Of a DNA stretch of 53,538 nt, positions 7,875 to 15,575 are shown piece by piece; the stretch's first letter is position 1, and every line of letters starts with the position of its first letter. This DNA comes from Spirosoma spitsbergense DSM 19989. Lineage in GTDB: Bacteria; Bacteroidota; Bacteroidia; Cytophagales; Spirosomataceae. The stretch covers positions 1 through 53,538 of the forward strand of contig NZ_KB893572.1 in assembly GCF_000374085.1 (NCBI RefSeq). Direction: 5' to 3'. A model generated the notes under the pieces. That model was given only the letters and a program-made list of their open reading frames with translations, was not told the origin of the DNA and ran no database searches. The translations under genes and the position numbers were made by a program.

Positions 7875-9701
7875 TCAGCCCACCCGGTTCATCGCTTTTA
7901 CCGGCACCGTAATCTGGTGCCGCACACCTTTTGCTGGCTCTGAATCTACGCTCCAGGTTCCGGCCAGTGACTGTACACGGGCCGCTACATTTTGCAACCC
8001 CCGGCCCTCTTTTTCTTCCTGTTGACCAAGCCCTGTCCCGTTGTCGCTGACGGTCAGATATAGGTTGTCGTTTTCGCGAGCAAGCTCAATGACCCCTTCG
8101 GTGGCGCTGGCATGTTTGAGGGTGTTGTTGAGCAGTTCCAGGCAGATGCTGTACACTTCAAACTCAGTTTTTGGGTCGAAGCGGGGGAGGGTATCGGCAC
8201 CGGTCAGGGAAAAATGCCCCTTAGTATTTCGATTCAGTTTCCCGACTAAATTTCGCAGAGCCACCGCCAAACCCTGTTTAGCCAGTTCATCGGGCAGGAG
8301 GTTATGAGCCAGTAATCGTACATCGTTATAAGCCTGACCGACTTGCTGGCTAATGCTGGTATAAACGGCCTGTTCCGTAATCGTCAGTTGGCTTTTATCC
8401 ATAGCTTCCAGGTTCCAGTGCAGGGCCGAGAGGGTGGTACCGAGGTTGTCGTGGAGGTCGGCAGCTACGCGCTGTCGTTCGAGGGTCTGGCCCTGAAGTT
8501 GGGCCGCCAGAATGGCCTGAGTTTTCTGCCGAAGCTGACGGTTGTTATAGAATACGTAGCCCGAAAAAATCAGCAGGGCCAGTACACCCGCTACTAATAA
8601 CCACTGGGTTTGTTGCTGTTGGCGGATGGTGAGTGCCTGATTAAGCGTTTTCTGCGTCTGGAGCTCGTAATCGGCGCGAAGTCCCTGAAATTTAAGGTCA
8701 CAGTTAGTGGCATTGACGGAGTCGTTAAGAGCCATAAAAAATTCGTGATTTACCAGTGCATCGGCAGATTTGCCGGTAGCTTTGCTGGCTTCATACAAAA
8801 CTCGATAGGCCCCCCGCTGCCCGTAAAACGATCTCTGTTGCTGACTGACCAGCATACACTCCCCCGCTTTAGTAATAGCCCGGTTGTAGTCTTTCATAGC
8901 AACGTACAATTCGGCTTCGTGCAGTAGTAATTCAGGTAGCAGATAAGTCTTGCCGAACTGCCTGTAATACTGCTCCGAACGCGCAAACGCCTGTTCGGCT
9001 TGGCGGTACAGTTTCAGGTCCGTAAGTGTTTGCCCGTAGTAATCGTATCCGTAGCCCAATACCGACGAGTCATGCGCAGCATAAATACCAATGGCCTGTT
9101 CAATCAATGCTTTGGCGTGTACTGGATTTTTGTAATAAAAGCGATACGCATCACCAAGTTCGACCAGCGCATGGCCCCGTGTAAGTTGCAGGGCCGGAAC
9201 GCCTTTGGTTAGTTGCAGGCAGCGTTCGTAGTGTGGAATGGCCTGGTCGTACTTGTCGAGCATGTCATAATTATTGCCCAGCGACCGATGAAACATCGCC
9301 TGATAATACCCGTCCTGATGTTGTTCGGCTAACTGCAAACCCTGCAAACCAGTCTGGAGCGCGTCGAAGTGCTGATTGGCAATGTTCTGGCAACTCGCTT
9401 TCCGAGTCAACGCCAGCAAAATGCCCGGTATCCATTTGCCGGTGTTGGCCAAAGTGTAAGCTTTTTCGGCATACACGAGCCCACTATCGGCTGATTCTTT
9501 TGTCACCATGTCCAGCGCGAAATCGGCGTAGGCTCGCACCAGCGTCGTGTCGCGTGCCAGGGTGGTCGGCTGCGCTTCAAGCCGCCTGACAGCCGCCCAT
9601 TTTGTTTCGATAAGGGTTGTTTGTGCGTGTCCCCACAGTGTCGCTAGCGTGAGCAGTACGAAGCATAGCGCGAAAAGATGCATTCCAAATCGACTGGTCA
9701 T
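7875..9701 (-). CDS. TPR-containing sensor histidine kinase (HisKA_3 type)
   Basis: The 608-residue protein has a signal peptide (1-27) and a periplasmic stretch of tetratricopeptide repeats (about 45-345). One transmembrane helix lies at about 367-385. A HisKA_3 dimerisation helix carries phosphoacceptor H417 in DLHDNLG, and an HATPase domain has N-box ELLNNTLKHA (522-531) and G1 box DNGTGLG (553-559). This class phosphorylates NarL-type regulators, and such a regulator gene lies tail-to-tail 26 bp away. A near-consensus promoter is at 9724-9755. The TPR ectodomain suggests that a peptide or protein is sensed at the outer face of the inner membrane. The gene starts about 70 bp from the first palindromic box. 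Confidence 0.92.
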   Translation of the reverse strand: MTSRFGMHLFALCFVLLTLATLWGHAQTTLIETKWAAVRRLEAQPTTLARDTTLVRAYADFALDMVTKESADSGLVYAEKAYTLANTGKWIPGILLALTRKASCQNIANQHFDALQTGLQGLQLAEQHQDGYYQAMFHRSLGNNYDMLDKYDQAIPHYERCLQLTKGVPALQLTRGHALVELGDAYRFYYKNPVHAKALIEQAIGIYAAHDSSVLGYGYDYYGQTLTDLKLYRQAEQAFARSEQYYRQFGKTYLLPELLLHEAELYVAMKDYNRAITKAGECMLVSQQQRSFYGQRGAYRVLYEASKATGKSADALVNHEFFMALNDSVNATNCDLKFQGLRADYELQTQKTLNQALTIRQQQQTQWLLVAGVLALLIFSGYVFYNNRQLRQKTQAILAAQLQGQTLERQRVAADLHDNLGTTLSALHWNLEAMDKSQLTITEQAVYTSISQQVGQAYNDVRLLAHNLLPDELAKQGLAVALRNLVGKLNRNTKGHFSLTGADTLPRFDPKTEFEVYSICLELLNNTLKHASATEGVIELARENDNLYLTVSDNGTGLGQQEEKEGRGLQNVAARVQSLAGTWSVDSEPAKGVRHQITVPVKAMNRVG

Positions 9702-9723
9702 GTTTGAGTGGATACGTAGTACA

Positions 9724-9755
9724 CAAATATGTTCAAGCGCCCCCTGATTTACAAA
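9724..9755 (-). promoter_or_regulatory. Promoter of the histidine kinase gene
   Basis: Read on the minus strand, TTTG (9755-9752) is followed by 20 bases and then CATATTTG (9731-9724), which matches TAnnTTTG at seven of eight positions. The spacing is the usual one for Bacteroidota. It leaves a leader of about 16 bases before ATG 9701. Confidence 0.65.
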
Positions 9756-9768
9756 CGATTATGCTCAA

Positions 9769-9834
9769 TATCATGGTTTTCCATGATACCCGAAATCATG
9801 GTTTTCTATTATCCGAAATCATAGAAAACCGGTA
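9769..9834 (+). promoter_or_regulatory. Array of three palindromic boxes
   Basis: Three 16-bp boxes have centres at 9778.5, 9803.5 and 9826.5. The first (9771-9786, TCATGGTTTTCCATGA) is an almost perfect palindrome and extends to an 8+8 inverted repeat at 9769-9788. The second (9796-9811) and third (9819-9834) are degraded copies that also form a 10-bp inverted repeat with each other (9800-9809 with 9821-9830, overlapping box edges by one base). Centres are 25 and 23 bases apart, about two helical turns. The array lies between the divergent kinase gene and the gene at 9914. Confidence 0.7.
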
Positions 9835-9857
9835 GCAACAACCCGGGTTAGGTGCGT

Positions 9858-9865
9858 CAATTTTG
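9858..9865 (+). promoter_or_regulatory. Putative activator-dependent -7 element CAATTTTG
   Basis: The element matches TAnnTTTG at seven of eight positions, lacks a TTTG at -33, and begins 31.5 bases after the centre of the nearest palindromic box. The element before the gene at 10535 has the same geometry. Confidence 0.5.
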
Positions 9866-9913
9866 TGGTGTTCGTCGGTATCGAAGCCGATTCACCATAA
9901 ACCAAACAAGCCA

Positions 9914-10405
9914 ATGAAAACCACACCAATCGTATCAGTTCTGTTTCTGATTAGTCTCTTTGCACTAACCACTGGCTGCAAAAAAGACGAAGTCGTACCG
10001 GCGTTCGAGATAAACGACGCGCCCTATACCGCGCAACTCGCTTTCACCACCAAAAACCAGACGTTTGCTACCAACGCCGAGGGAAAGAATATCATCAGGG
10101 TAGTGCTGGATGGTACAGGGACGTACTCCTTTGCGGGGAACGTAACGCTGGTGGACAAGTTCGATTTTGTGCTGGCTACCGGAGCCGCCACCCACAAGGT
10201 AACGTACACGACCACCACCGGCGACAAGATTTACTCGACCATGACGACGCAGGTTGGCCAGACCAACATCACGGGGACTACCACCTTTACGGGCGGCACG
10301 GGCCGTTTTGCCAAAATAAAAGGTAGCAGCCCAAATGCGGGGCCACTCGTAAGCGCAACCGGTGAGGGTTCCTGGAAAGAAGAAGGTGGGAAGGTAACGT
10401 TCTAA
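9914..10405 (+). CDS. Small lipoprotein with allene-oxide-cyclase/dirigent-like barrel
   Basis: The 163-residue product has a lipoprotein signal peptide ending LFALTTGCKKDE, with the Cys near residue 19. The mature part is beta-rich and threonine-rich. It resembles the allene oxide cyclase barrel-like fold: GTGTYSFAGNVTLVD, then KFDFVLATG, then the repeated TNITGTTTFTGGTGRFAKIKG motif with GTGRF near 130-135, and a closing GEGSWKEEGG. The family call is tentative. ATG 9914 is chosen because it begins the signal peptide; the frame is open upstream. Transcription probably starts from the -7 element at 9858 under the palindromic box array, so this is a candidate target of the neighbouring two-component system. 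Confidence 0.65.
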   Translation: MKTTPIVSVLFLISLFALTTGCKKDEVVPAFEINDAPYTAQLAFTTKNQTFATNAEGKNIIRVVLDGTGTYSFAGNVTLVDKFDFVLATGAATHKVTYTTTTGDKIYSTMTTQVGQTNITGTTTFTGGTGRFAKIKGSSPNAGPLVSATGEGSWKEEGGKVTF

Positions 10406-10418
10406 CTGTCAATACATA

Positions 10419-10457
10419 TCATGGTTTACCATGACCCCAAATCATGGTAAACCATGA
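10419..10457 (+). promoter_or_regulatory. Two tandem palindromic boxes
   Basis: TCATGGTTTACCATGA (10419-10434) and TCATGGTAAACCATGA (10442-10457) are each perfect 7+2+7 palindromes and are reverse complements of each other. Centres are 23 bases apart, as in the array at 9769. They lie just after the lipoprotein stop and upstream of the LuxR-domain gene, whose -7 element begins 31.5 bases past the second centre. Confidence 0.8.
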
Positions 10458-10480
10458 GGACAGTTTCTCAATTAGTCAGC

Positions 10481-10488
10481 CATCTTTG
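10481..10488 (+). promoter_or_regulatory. Putative activator-dependent -7 element CATCTTTG
   Basis: It fits TAnnTTTG at seven of eight positions and has no TTTG at the -33 distance. The distance to the palindrome centre at 10449.5 is 31.5 bases, equal to that at the lipoprotein promoter. Confidence 0.5.
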
Positions 10489-10534
10489 ATGCGTCGATGC
10501 GGCTTCGGTTTGCCGACTTGTTCTCTCTACCACC

Positions 10535-10729
10535 ATGACGCTAACCGTCCGCCAGCAGCAGATTCTGACCCTGATTGCCACCGAACTCACCACGGCCCAG
10601 ATTGCTGAATCGCTGGGATTATCGGTGCCAACGGTCGAGACGCACCGGCGCAACCTGTTCCGCAAGGCGGGAGTACGGAGCGTGGCAGGGCTGGTGAAAG
10701 AAGCCATGCGGCAGGGACTGATTGAATGA
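10535..10729 (+). CDS. Receiver-less LuxR-type HTH protein
   Basis: The 64-residue protein is only a LuxR/GerE DNA-binding domain: LTVRQQQILTLIATEL, then the recognition segment LSVPTVETHRRNLFRKAGV, then SVAGLVKEAMRQGL. It aligns without gaps to the C-terminal domain of the response regulator at 7207, so it looks like a paralogue that lost its receiver. A plausible promoter at 10481 and a pair of perfect palindromes at 10419 precede it, which suggests it is expressed rather than a dead fragment. It may bind the same boxes and modulate the full-length regulator. The membrane protein gene at 10763 follows after 33 bp and is probably cotranscribed. Confidence 0.7.
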   Translation: MTLTVRQQQILTLIATELTTAQIAESLGLSVPTVETHRRNLFRKAGVRSVAGLVKEAMRQGLIE

Positions 10730-10762
10730 AACGAAAACTAATACTAAACCCGAATAACTTGT

Positions 10763-11173
10763 ATGTCACGTTCCTTATTCATGCTCCTGACCGGAATCTA
10801 TGGTCTGCTACTGACTGTGTTAATGCTGTTTACCCCCGAAGTGGCCATCCGAAACTATGGTGCGCCCGAACTTAATCCCAATCACATCGCAGTCATGCAG
10901 TTTCTGGGCCTGAGTACCGGGGCCATTGCGCTGATGACACTCCTGAACCGTAACGCGCCCAACTCCTATACCCTTCGGACGCTGCTGCTTGCGCAGGCAC
11001 TACTCCTGGTGGGTGGCGTTGCGCTGGGTGTATACCATGCTACAGCGGTTCACGTGCCCATGAATTCCTTTTTTATGGGCGACAGCCTGTTTCGGCTACT
11101 GTTGGGGCTGGGGTTTACGTATTTCTATACCCGCGAGTCCAAGCTGGCGCAGGGCGGAGCTATGGCCGCGTAA
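10763..11173 (+). CDS. Four-helix integral membrane protein, unknown function
   Basis: The 136-residue product has four hydrophobic segments at about 5-24, 44-60, 72-92 and 103-121 and no other recognisable domain. The loop between the first two carries TPEVAIRNYGAPELNPN. The pattern resembles small DUF-type inner-membrane proteins of Bacteroidota, but I cannot name the family. It starts 33 bp after the LuxR-domain gene and is probably in the same transcript. The 232 bp that follow hold no convincing gene. Confidence 0.65.
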   Translation: MSRSLFMLLTGIYGLLLTVLMLFTPEVAIRNYGAPELNPNHIAVMQFLGLSTGAIALMTLLNRNAPNSYTLRTLLLAQALLLVGGVALGVYHATAVHVPMNSFFMGDSLFRLLLGLGFTYFYTRESKLAQGGAMAA

Positions 11174-11405
11174 AGAACACTATCCACACCATTTTTTTAG
11201 CGATAAATCAAACACCATGAAGGATATAGGTTATTACGCTACCGTTAGCAAAATCAGAATAACAGGCCGGGCAAGTTGATTACTGGTAGATGTGTCTTCA
11301 CAAATCCATATTGTTGCAGGGTCTGTCATTGAACAAAGGAGGAATTAAAAACGGAATCTGCCGAAAATCCGACAAAGAGTAGGCGCAATTTTCAAATCAA
11401 CTTTT

Positions 11406-13637
11406 ATGGGATTCTACACCAATGGAAAATTTAACCTGAGTGTTTCATTAAGATACGCACCTGCTACACAAGAACTGAATTTCCTGTGTCAGATGTTCCA
11501 GCAAGTATCAAGGGTTTTGTACGATGCAACAGATGGACAACAGTATATCGCCAGTGTACACTTTGCTCCCGACGGTTTGGGGGGAGAAGGGGCAGATATC
11601 TGGATTCACCCAAACGCTGATGTGTGGCCAAACTCTACGTCAGCGAGACTTTGGTTTACCGGTGAATCGTTGGATGTGTCGCAGGATTTTACTTATTATG
11701 CCACCATTCTCGCACATGAGTTGTCTCATTACCTCTACGACCTGAGAGATGAGTATAACAATGGCTCAACCTGCCAGGGGAATATAACTACCCAGGCATC
11801 TTTAATGGAAGGTTATAGTTGGGATTTCAATAATCGATGGACGGATGCCGCTGGCAATAACTACGCAAACTTCGCTGCATTTTTTGCCGACTTTGTAGCC
11901 GGTACGGCTGTGTTACAAGCCGGGCAGCTAAACGAGTTTTGCCATGCAGGCAATCATAATGCCACTGCAAACAACAATCAGAACAATATCAACGGTAATC
12001 AGTCGTGCTGGACGTACATGGGTGACAATGCCAACCACGGAAACCTGCCCTATAATCTCAGTATTCCTGGTGCAGCAGGCCCAACATTAGCGGCTCCTGC
12101 TCCCAATCCGCCTGCAACAGTATGTATTGAACTGATAAATGCCCAGCGGTTTATGTTAGTGCTTGATCGTTCATTTAGTATGGTGGGAAGCAAGATTGGA
12201 CAATTAATAGCAGGGGCAAATTTTTGGGTTGATTATGTGAACGCTGCTGAGGAATTAGGCATTGTGCGGTTTTCAGGAACATCAACGCTGGCGGCTACGA
12301 TGTCGGAAGTGCCTGCCTCGGCCGCTGCACAAGCCACCTGGCGAACCGATAGACACACGATTATAGCTGGCACCACAGCAGCAGGATCTACTGGCATTGG
12401 CGATGCACTCCGCCTGGGCCTCACCAACATTTTAGCAGCCGGTTCTGCGGCTGCGCAGGTGATAATACTATTTACGGACGGCCTTCAGAACACCGGTACA
12501 GAAACGGCACAGGATGTATTGCCCGATGCTGTTGCAGCAGGCGTAAAGATTTACACTATTGGCCTTGGAGCGGATCAGGACGTCGCACTTTTAACAAGCA
12601 TAGCCGATGTTACCGGGGGTATGTATTTTGGTATTCCGGCAGATATTTCCGATAATGATTCATCCGATGCAATATCCGACGCATTGGCGCATGTTTCCGG
12701 GCAAAGTCGTTCAAACAGCGCAGTAAAATCATTTGCAGAAATTGATGGTAGCACGGTTGATTCCTCCTACGTGCCCTCACTGGATACGGTACTGTTTAAT
12801 TGGACAGAATCAAAAAAAACACGGCCCAGACAAAAAATCGACTCCTTCGTGTTTCCGGTGGAGATAACCAGCGGAAGCACCAATTGTACCCTCGGCGTAA
12901 AATGGTATGACAGGGCATTGAGCTACCGTATTCAGGTAACTGATCCCACCGGTATTGTGATTATACCAAGTGCAACAGCCCGGCTCGTAAGTGGCAAACA
13001 CCCTTATACTTTCTATGATATTACCAACCCGAAACCCGGCAAATGGACAGTGGAAGTATTTGGCAATATTAGGGCATCACAATTCCGTACCATAGGTTTT
13101 GAAGTGAACAGGAATGTTCGCTTTGAAGTGGCTGCCGTAAAAAATCATATTAAGGCTGGTGAAGTCATTAACCTGAGGGCAAAACTAATGTATGGATTTG
13201 CTTTGCCAGAGGTATCTATGCAGGCAAATGTAAGGACACCATCAGGGAAAATACAGACTGTGAAGTTTTACGAGAACAAAGGAACTGTAGGCGAAAAGGA
13301 AGAAGAAAAAGTATATACCGCTACTATTAAAACCGATAAGGCTGAGCAGGGACAATACAGTATTACAGTTGTGGCCTCCTACAAAGGAAAGCAATTTGTT
13401 TTTAAGCCGGATGAATTATATAGTCAAAAACCTGGCTCTAAAACAGATTCCGTATTGATAAAGACCCCGGCAATATACCGACAAAAAACACTGAGCGTCC
13501 AGGCTAGCAGGACTGGTTCCTGCGACTGTCATGAGAAGGAGCCAATGCTACCCGGCTACAACTCCAAAGAAGTATGGATAAATCTAAAACAAAAGGAGTT
13601 GGTGAAAAGGTGGAAAGCGGCTCATAACAAAGATTGA
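11406..13637 (+). CDS. CLCA-like metalloprotease/VWA protein
   Basis: The 743-residue protein combines a zinc-protease motif and a von Willebrand A domain, as in animal CLCA proteins. HELSH is at 104-108, followed after six residues by DEYN (115-118), the same spacing as the CLCA pattern HExxH-x6-DEYN. A cysteine- and asparagine-rich link (about 120-240) leads to the VWA domain, with MIDAS motif DRSFS at 254-258 and LFTDGLQNTG near 357-366. Beta-sandwich segments fill the C-terminal half (ITNPKPGKWTVEVFG). No signal peptide is visible at ATG 11406, although such a protein would be expected outside the cytoplasm. By eye the gene is richer in A and T than its neighbours, which hints at transfer. 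Substrate is unknown. Confidence 0.75.
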   Translation: MGFYTNGKFNLSVSLRYAPATQELNFLCQMFQQVSRVLYDATDGQQYIASVHFAPDGLGGEGADIWIHPNADVWPNSTSARLWFTGESLDVSQDFTYYATILAHELSHYLYDLRDEYNNGSTCQGNITTQASLMEGYSWDFNNRWTDAAGNNYANFAAFFADFVAGTAVLQAGQLNEFCHAGNHNATANNNQNNINGNQSCWTYMGDNANHGNLPYNLSIPGAAGPTLAAPAPNPPATVCIELINAQRFMLVLDRSFSMVGSKIGQLIAGANFWVDYVNAAEELGIVRFSGTSTLAATMSEVPASAAAQATWRTDRHTIIAGTTAAGSTGIGDALRLGLTNILAAGSAAAQVIILFTDGLQNTGTETAQDVLPDAVAAGVKIYTIGLGADQDVALLTSIADVTGGMYFGIPADISDNDSSDAISDALAHVSGQSRSNSAVKSFAEIDGSTVDSSYVPSLDTVLFNWTESKKTRPRQKIDSFVFPVEITSGSTNCTLGVKWYDRALSYRIQVTDPTGIVIIPSATARLVSGKHPYTFYDITNPKPGKWTVEVFGNIRASQFRTIGFEVNRNVRFEVAAVKNHIKAGEVINLRAKLMYGFALPEVSMQANVRTPSGKIQTVKFYENKGTVGEKEEEKVYTATIKTDKAEQGQYSITVVASYKGKQFVFKPDELYSQKPGSKTDSVLIKTPAIYRQKTLSVQASRTGSCDCHEKEPMLPGYNSKEVWINLKQKELVKRWKAAHNKD

Positions 13638-13753
13638 CGCTAGTCGAACTAGGAAAACACTGGATTAGCCTGGACAGGGAACAACGTTCCAGCCTTGCCA
13701 GCTATCAGTGCTTCTGTTCCCTACGCCAGCCGGTACGGGTCTACCATAAATAA

Positions 13754-14014
13754 TTACTTGGCAGCGAACAGATTACGGCGGCTTACAAAGAGGCCATTAG
13801 CCCGTCGCCCCAGCCCATGAACGTCACTGCTAAACAATCAAACTGGCAACTCAAACCCTTGGGCAAAAACTACTACTGTGTCACGTATGACCAGATTTCG
13901 ACAAGTGCTGACGGAAAGAAATACACAGGAAAAGAAGCCCGGTTGCTGGAGAAAATCAAGGGCCAGTGGAAGATGGTATCGGTCATTACGCTACCACTGC
14001 CCAAGTCCAACTGA
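13754..14014 (+). pseudogene. C-terminal remnant of a DUF4440/NTF2-like gene
   Basis: An open frame between TAA 13751-13753 and the stop at 14012-14014 encodes LGSEQITAAYKEAI, then KQSNWQLKPLGKNYY, then CVTYDQIS, and ends ARLLEKIKGQWKMVSVITLP. This is the order seen in the second half of DUF4440-type NTF2-like proteins. The first half of the domain is absent, and the only ATG (13817) lies inside the fold. The upstream 110 bases contain no matching N-terminus in any frame. I therefore read it as the decayed end of a gene rather than a functional 65-residue protein. Confidence 0.6.
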
Positions 14015-14034
14015 TTTATGGCAGGCCAGTTCTG

Positions 14035-14466
14035 TTAACCAACCAGCCCCATTGTTTCGGCAAAGACTTTGGGCGACAGGATGCGGAACGCGCCGAACGG
14101 GTCTAACACAAGCAGGTCTTTGTTGCCCGTAATGAGATAGTCTGCCTGGACGAATTCAGCGAGTTGGAGTACGTGATTATCGTCGGGGTCACGGCAGAGG
14201 GTGGGGAGTGGATTGGTTGGCGTAACGAGTCTAAATGCCTGTTGGACGAAGCTGGTGGGTTGCTGAATGGTCGCTTCATCGAAGCGGTAGTTGCGGTTCT
14301 TTTTGCGGAAATCGGGACTTTTAAGTTTGGTGCTGAATTCATCCGGCAGCTAACTTGAACTGACTAAATCATCGGTAATCAGCGTATGGCTAAGAACCGC
14401 TGAGGAGATACCTGATTTGAAGAATAAAGCAGACAAAAGCACATTGGTCTCCAGAACGATGACCAT
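14035..14466 (-). pseudogene. PIN-domain toxin gene interrupted by an in-frame amber codon
   Basis: A single 144-codon frame runs from ATG 14466 to TAA 14035 with one internal TAG at 14350-14352 (codon 39). The 38 residues before it (MVIVLETNVLLSALFFKSG) and the 104 after it (DEFSTKLKSPDF, RDPDDNHVLQLAEF, DYLITGNKDLLVL) make a complete PIN-type ribonuclease. The first catalytic acid, Asp in the usual DTN, is Glu here (LETN). The antitoxin gene ends 7 bp upstream. Without suppression only an inactive 38-residue peptide would be made. A single substitution from a sense codon would explain the state. Confidence 0.8.
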
Positions 14467-14473
14467 ACACCCG

Positions 14474-14689
14474 TCAAGAGATGGCGTTCAAAAGGTCATC
14501 TTCGCTGTCGAACCCAAATTCACTGGCTTTGCCTTCTAACTGATTTTGATAGTCGGATAGCTCGGCCAAAAACAGGAATTTTTTGAGTGAGGTCGCCAAA
14601 ACGTCGCTAACAGCCATCTGTTTTTTTTCAGAATAGCGTCGAACCCGTTCCAGCATGTCATCGGCTAATTCAACCGTTACGACTGCCAT
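14474..14689 (-). CDS. Antitoxin partner of the PIN gene
   Basis: The 71-residue protein opens with VVTVELADDMLERVRRYSEK, a short strand followed by a helix, as in ribbon-helix-helix-like antitoxins. It continues with a second helix (AVSDVLATSLKKFLFLAEL) and an acidic tail (FGFDSEDDLLNAIS) suited to binding a PIN toxin. It lies 7 bp upstream of the interrupted PIN gene on the same strand, the normal antitoxin-toxin order. Antitoxins of this kind bind their toxin and repress their own promoter. Its retention after toxin loss may be incidental or may reflect control of other promoters. Confidence 0.7.
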   Translation of the reverse strand: MAVVTVELADDMLERVRRYSEKKQMAVSDVLATSLKKFLFLAELSDYQNQLEGKASEFGFDSEDDLLNAIS

Positions 14690-14763
14690 AGTTCACCGTT
14701 TTATTAGTTGAAATCTGAATTTACGCCAAATCATTCACCCAAACAAGCAAACCCCAAATCCAC

Positions 14764-15558
14764 ATGAAAACCAACATTCTCGCCCTTGCCCTGCTACTAA
14801 TGAGCGCGGCCTGTTTCGCCCAAGTCACCGCTAACGCCGATGTCGAAACCGCCCTGAGCCAGTTTCTGACGGAGTACAACCAATCGCCCTACGATTTCTT
14901 CAAAAAGCGCAGTACCGATGATTTCCGGTACATAGACCGGCAAGGAGCATTTGTGCTAAAACCCGCTCTGCTGAAAAGCAGCGAAGGACGACCCAGTATA
15001 GAAAGTTCAGCGTCCGACCTGAAAATAATCCGGTTGGGCGATTTAGCGGTGGTGAGTGGTATCCATTCGTTTGGCAAAGAGGGTACGGCTAAGACGGCTT
15101 TTACCTATACGCTGAAAAAAGAGGGGAAAGGGGCGGCTGCTGTGTGGAAGTTTGCTGCGTCGCAACACACGCCCATCCTTGGAAATTCTGCGCCCACCAA
15201 CCTGCTTGCCGAGTTTCTTGCGATGATGAAAGCCCGCAACGCCGACCCCGAAGGCTGGCTCCGCACCCACACCACACCCGACCTGGCGTTCATCGGTGGT
15301 CATGATGGTTCGCTGCAAAATAAAGACTGGATGCTGGGTCTGTTCAAGACTCAGAAAAGCCAAACCGCTGATCTAACTGACGTAAAGGTTCAGCAGGTGG
15401 GCGATTTGGCTATATCCACCGGAATCAGCACCATCAAAGCGGTTGGACTCGATGGATCCAGTCACCTGTACAAAGATGCGTTCACGTATACCCACCGCTG
15501 GATAAATGGCCAGTGGATGATCACCAACGTGCACCATACCAAAATAGACTATAACTGA
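14764..15558 (+). CDS. Secreted protein with two NTF2-like (DUF4440) domains
   Basis: The 264-residue product has a signal peptide (MKTNILALALLLMSAACFAQ). Two DUF4440-type domains follow, at about 25-140 and 145-262. Each starts with a helix (VETALSQFLTEY and LLAEFLAMMKAR) and contains a strand of the DFRYI or DLAFI kind. Each then repeats the LGDLAVVSG or VGDLAISTG motif and a final sheet (FTYTLKKEG and FTYTHRWINGQWM). Such domains often bind small hydrophobic ligands; the substrate here is unknown. It leads a tight three-gene operon with an EthD-like protein (17 bp) and a short-chain dehydrogenase (25 bp). Confidence 0.8.
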   Translation: MKTNILALALLLMSAACFAQVTANADVETALSQFLTEYNQSPYDFFKKRSTDDFRYIDRQGAFVLKPALLKSSEGRPSIESSASDLKIIRLGDLAVVSGIHSFGKEGTAKTAFTYTLKKEGKGAAAVWKFAASQHTPILGNSAPTNLLAEFLAMMKARNADPEGWLRTHTTPDLAFIGGHDGSLQNKDWMLGLFKTQKSQTADLTDVKVQQVGDLAISTGISTIKAVGLDGSSHLYKDAFTYTHRWINGQWMITNVHHTKIDYN

Positions 15559-15575
15559 CCCTTTAACTCAAAACG

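Noticed and set aside
11217-11279. A 20-codon frame starting ATGAAGGATATAGG before the CLCA-like gene
   Set aside because: It is too short, has no family pattern and no spaced ribosome-binding site; it could be a remnant.
11338-11343. An isolated AGGAGG as a ribosome-binding site
   Set aside because: No start codon lies at a suitable distance, and Bacteroidota rarely rely on this motif.
14103-14342. A 79-codon minus-strand frame in the PIN region
   Set aside because: It is out of frame with the PIN domain; the genuine frame runs 14466 to 14035 and contains the amber codon.
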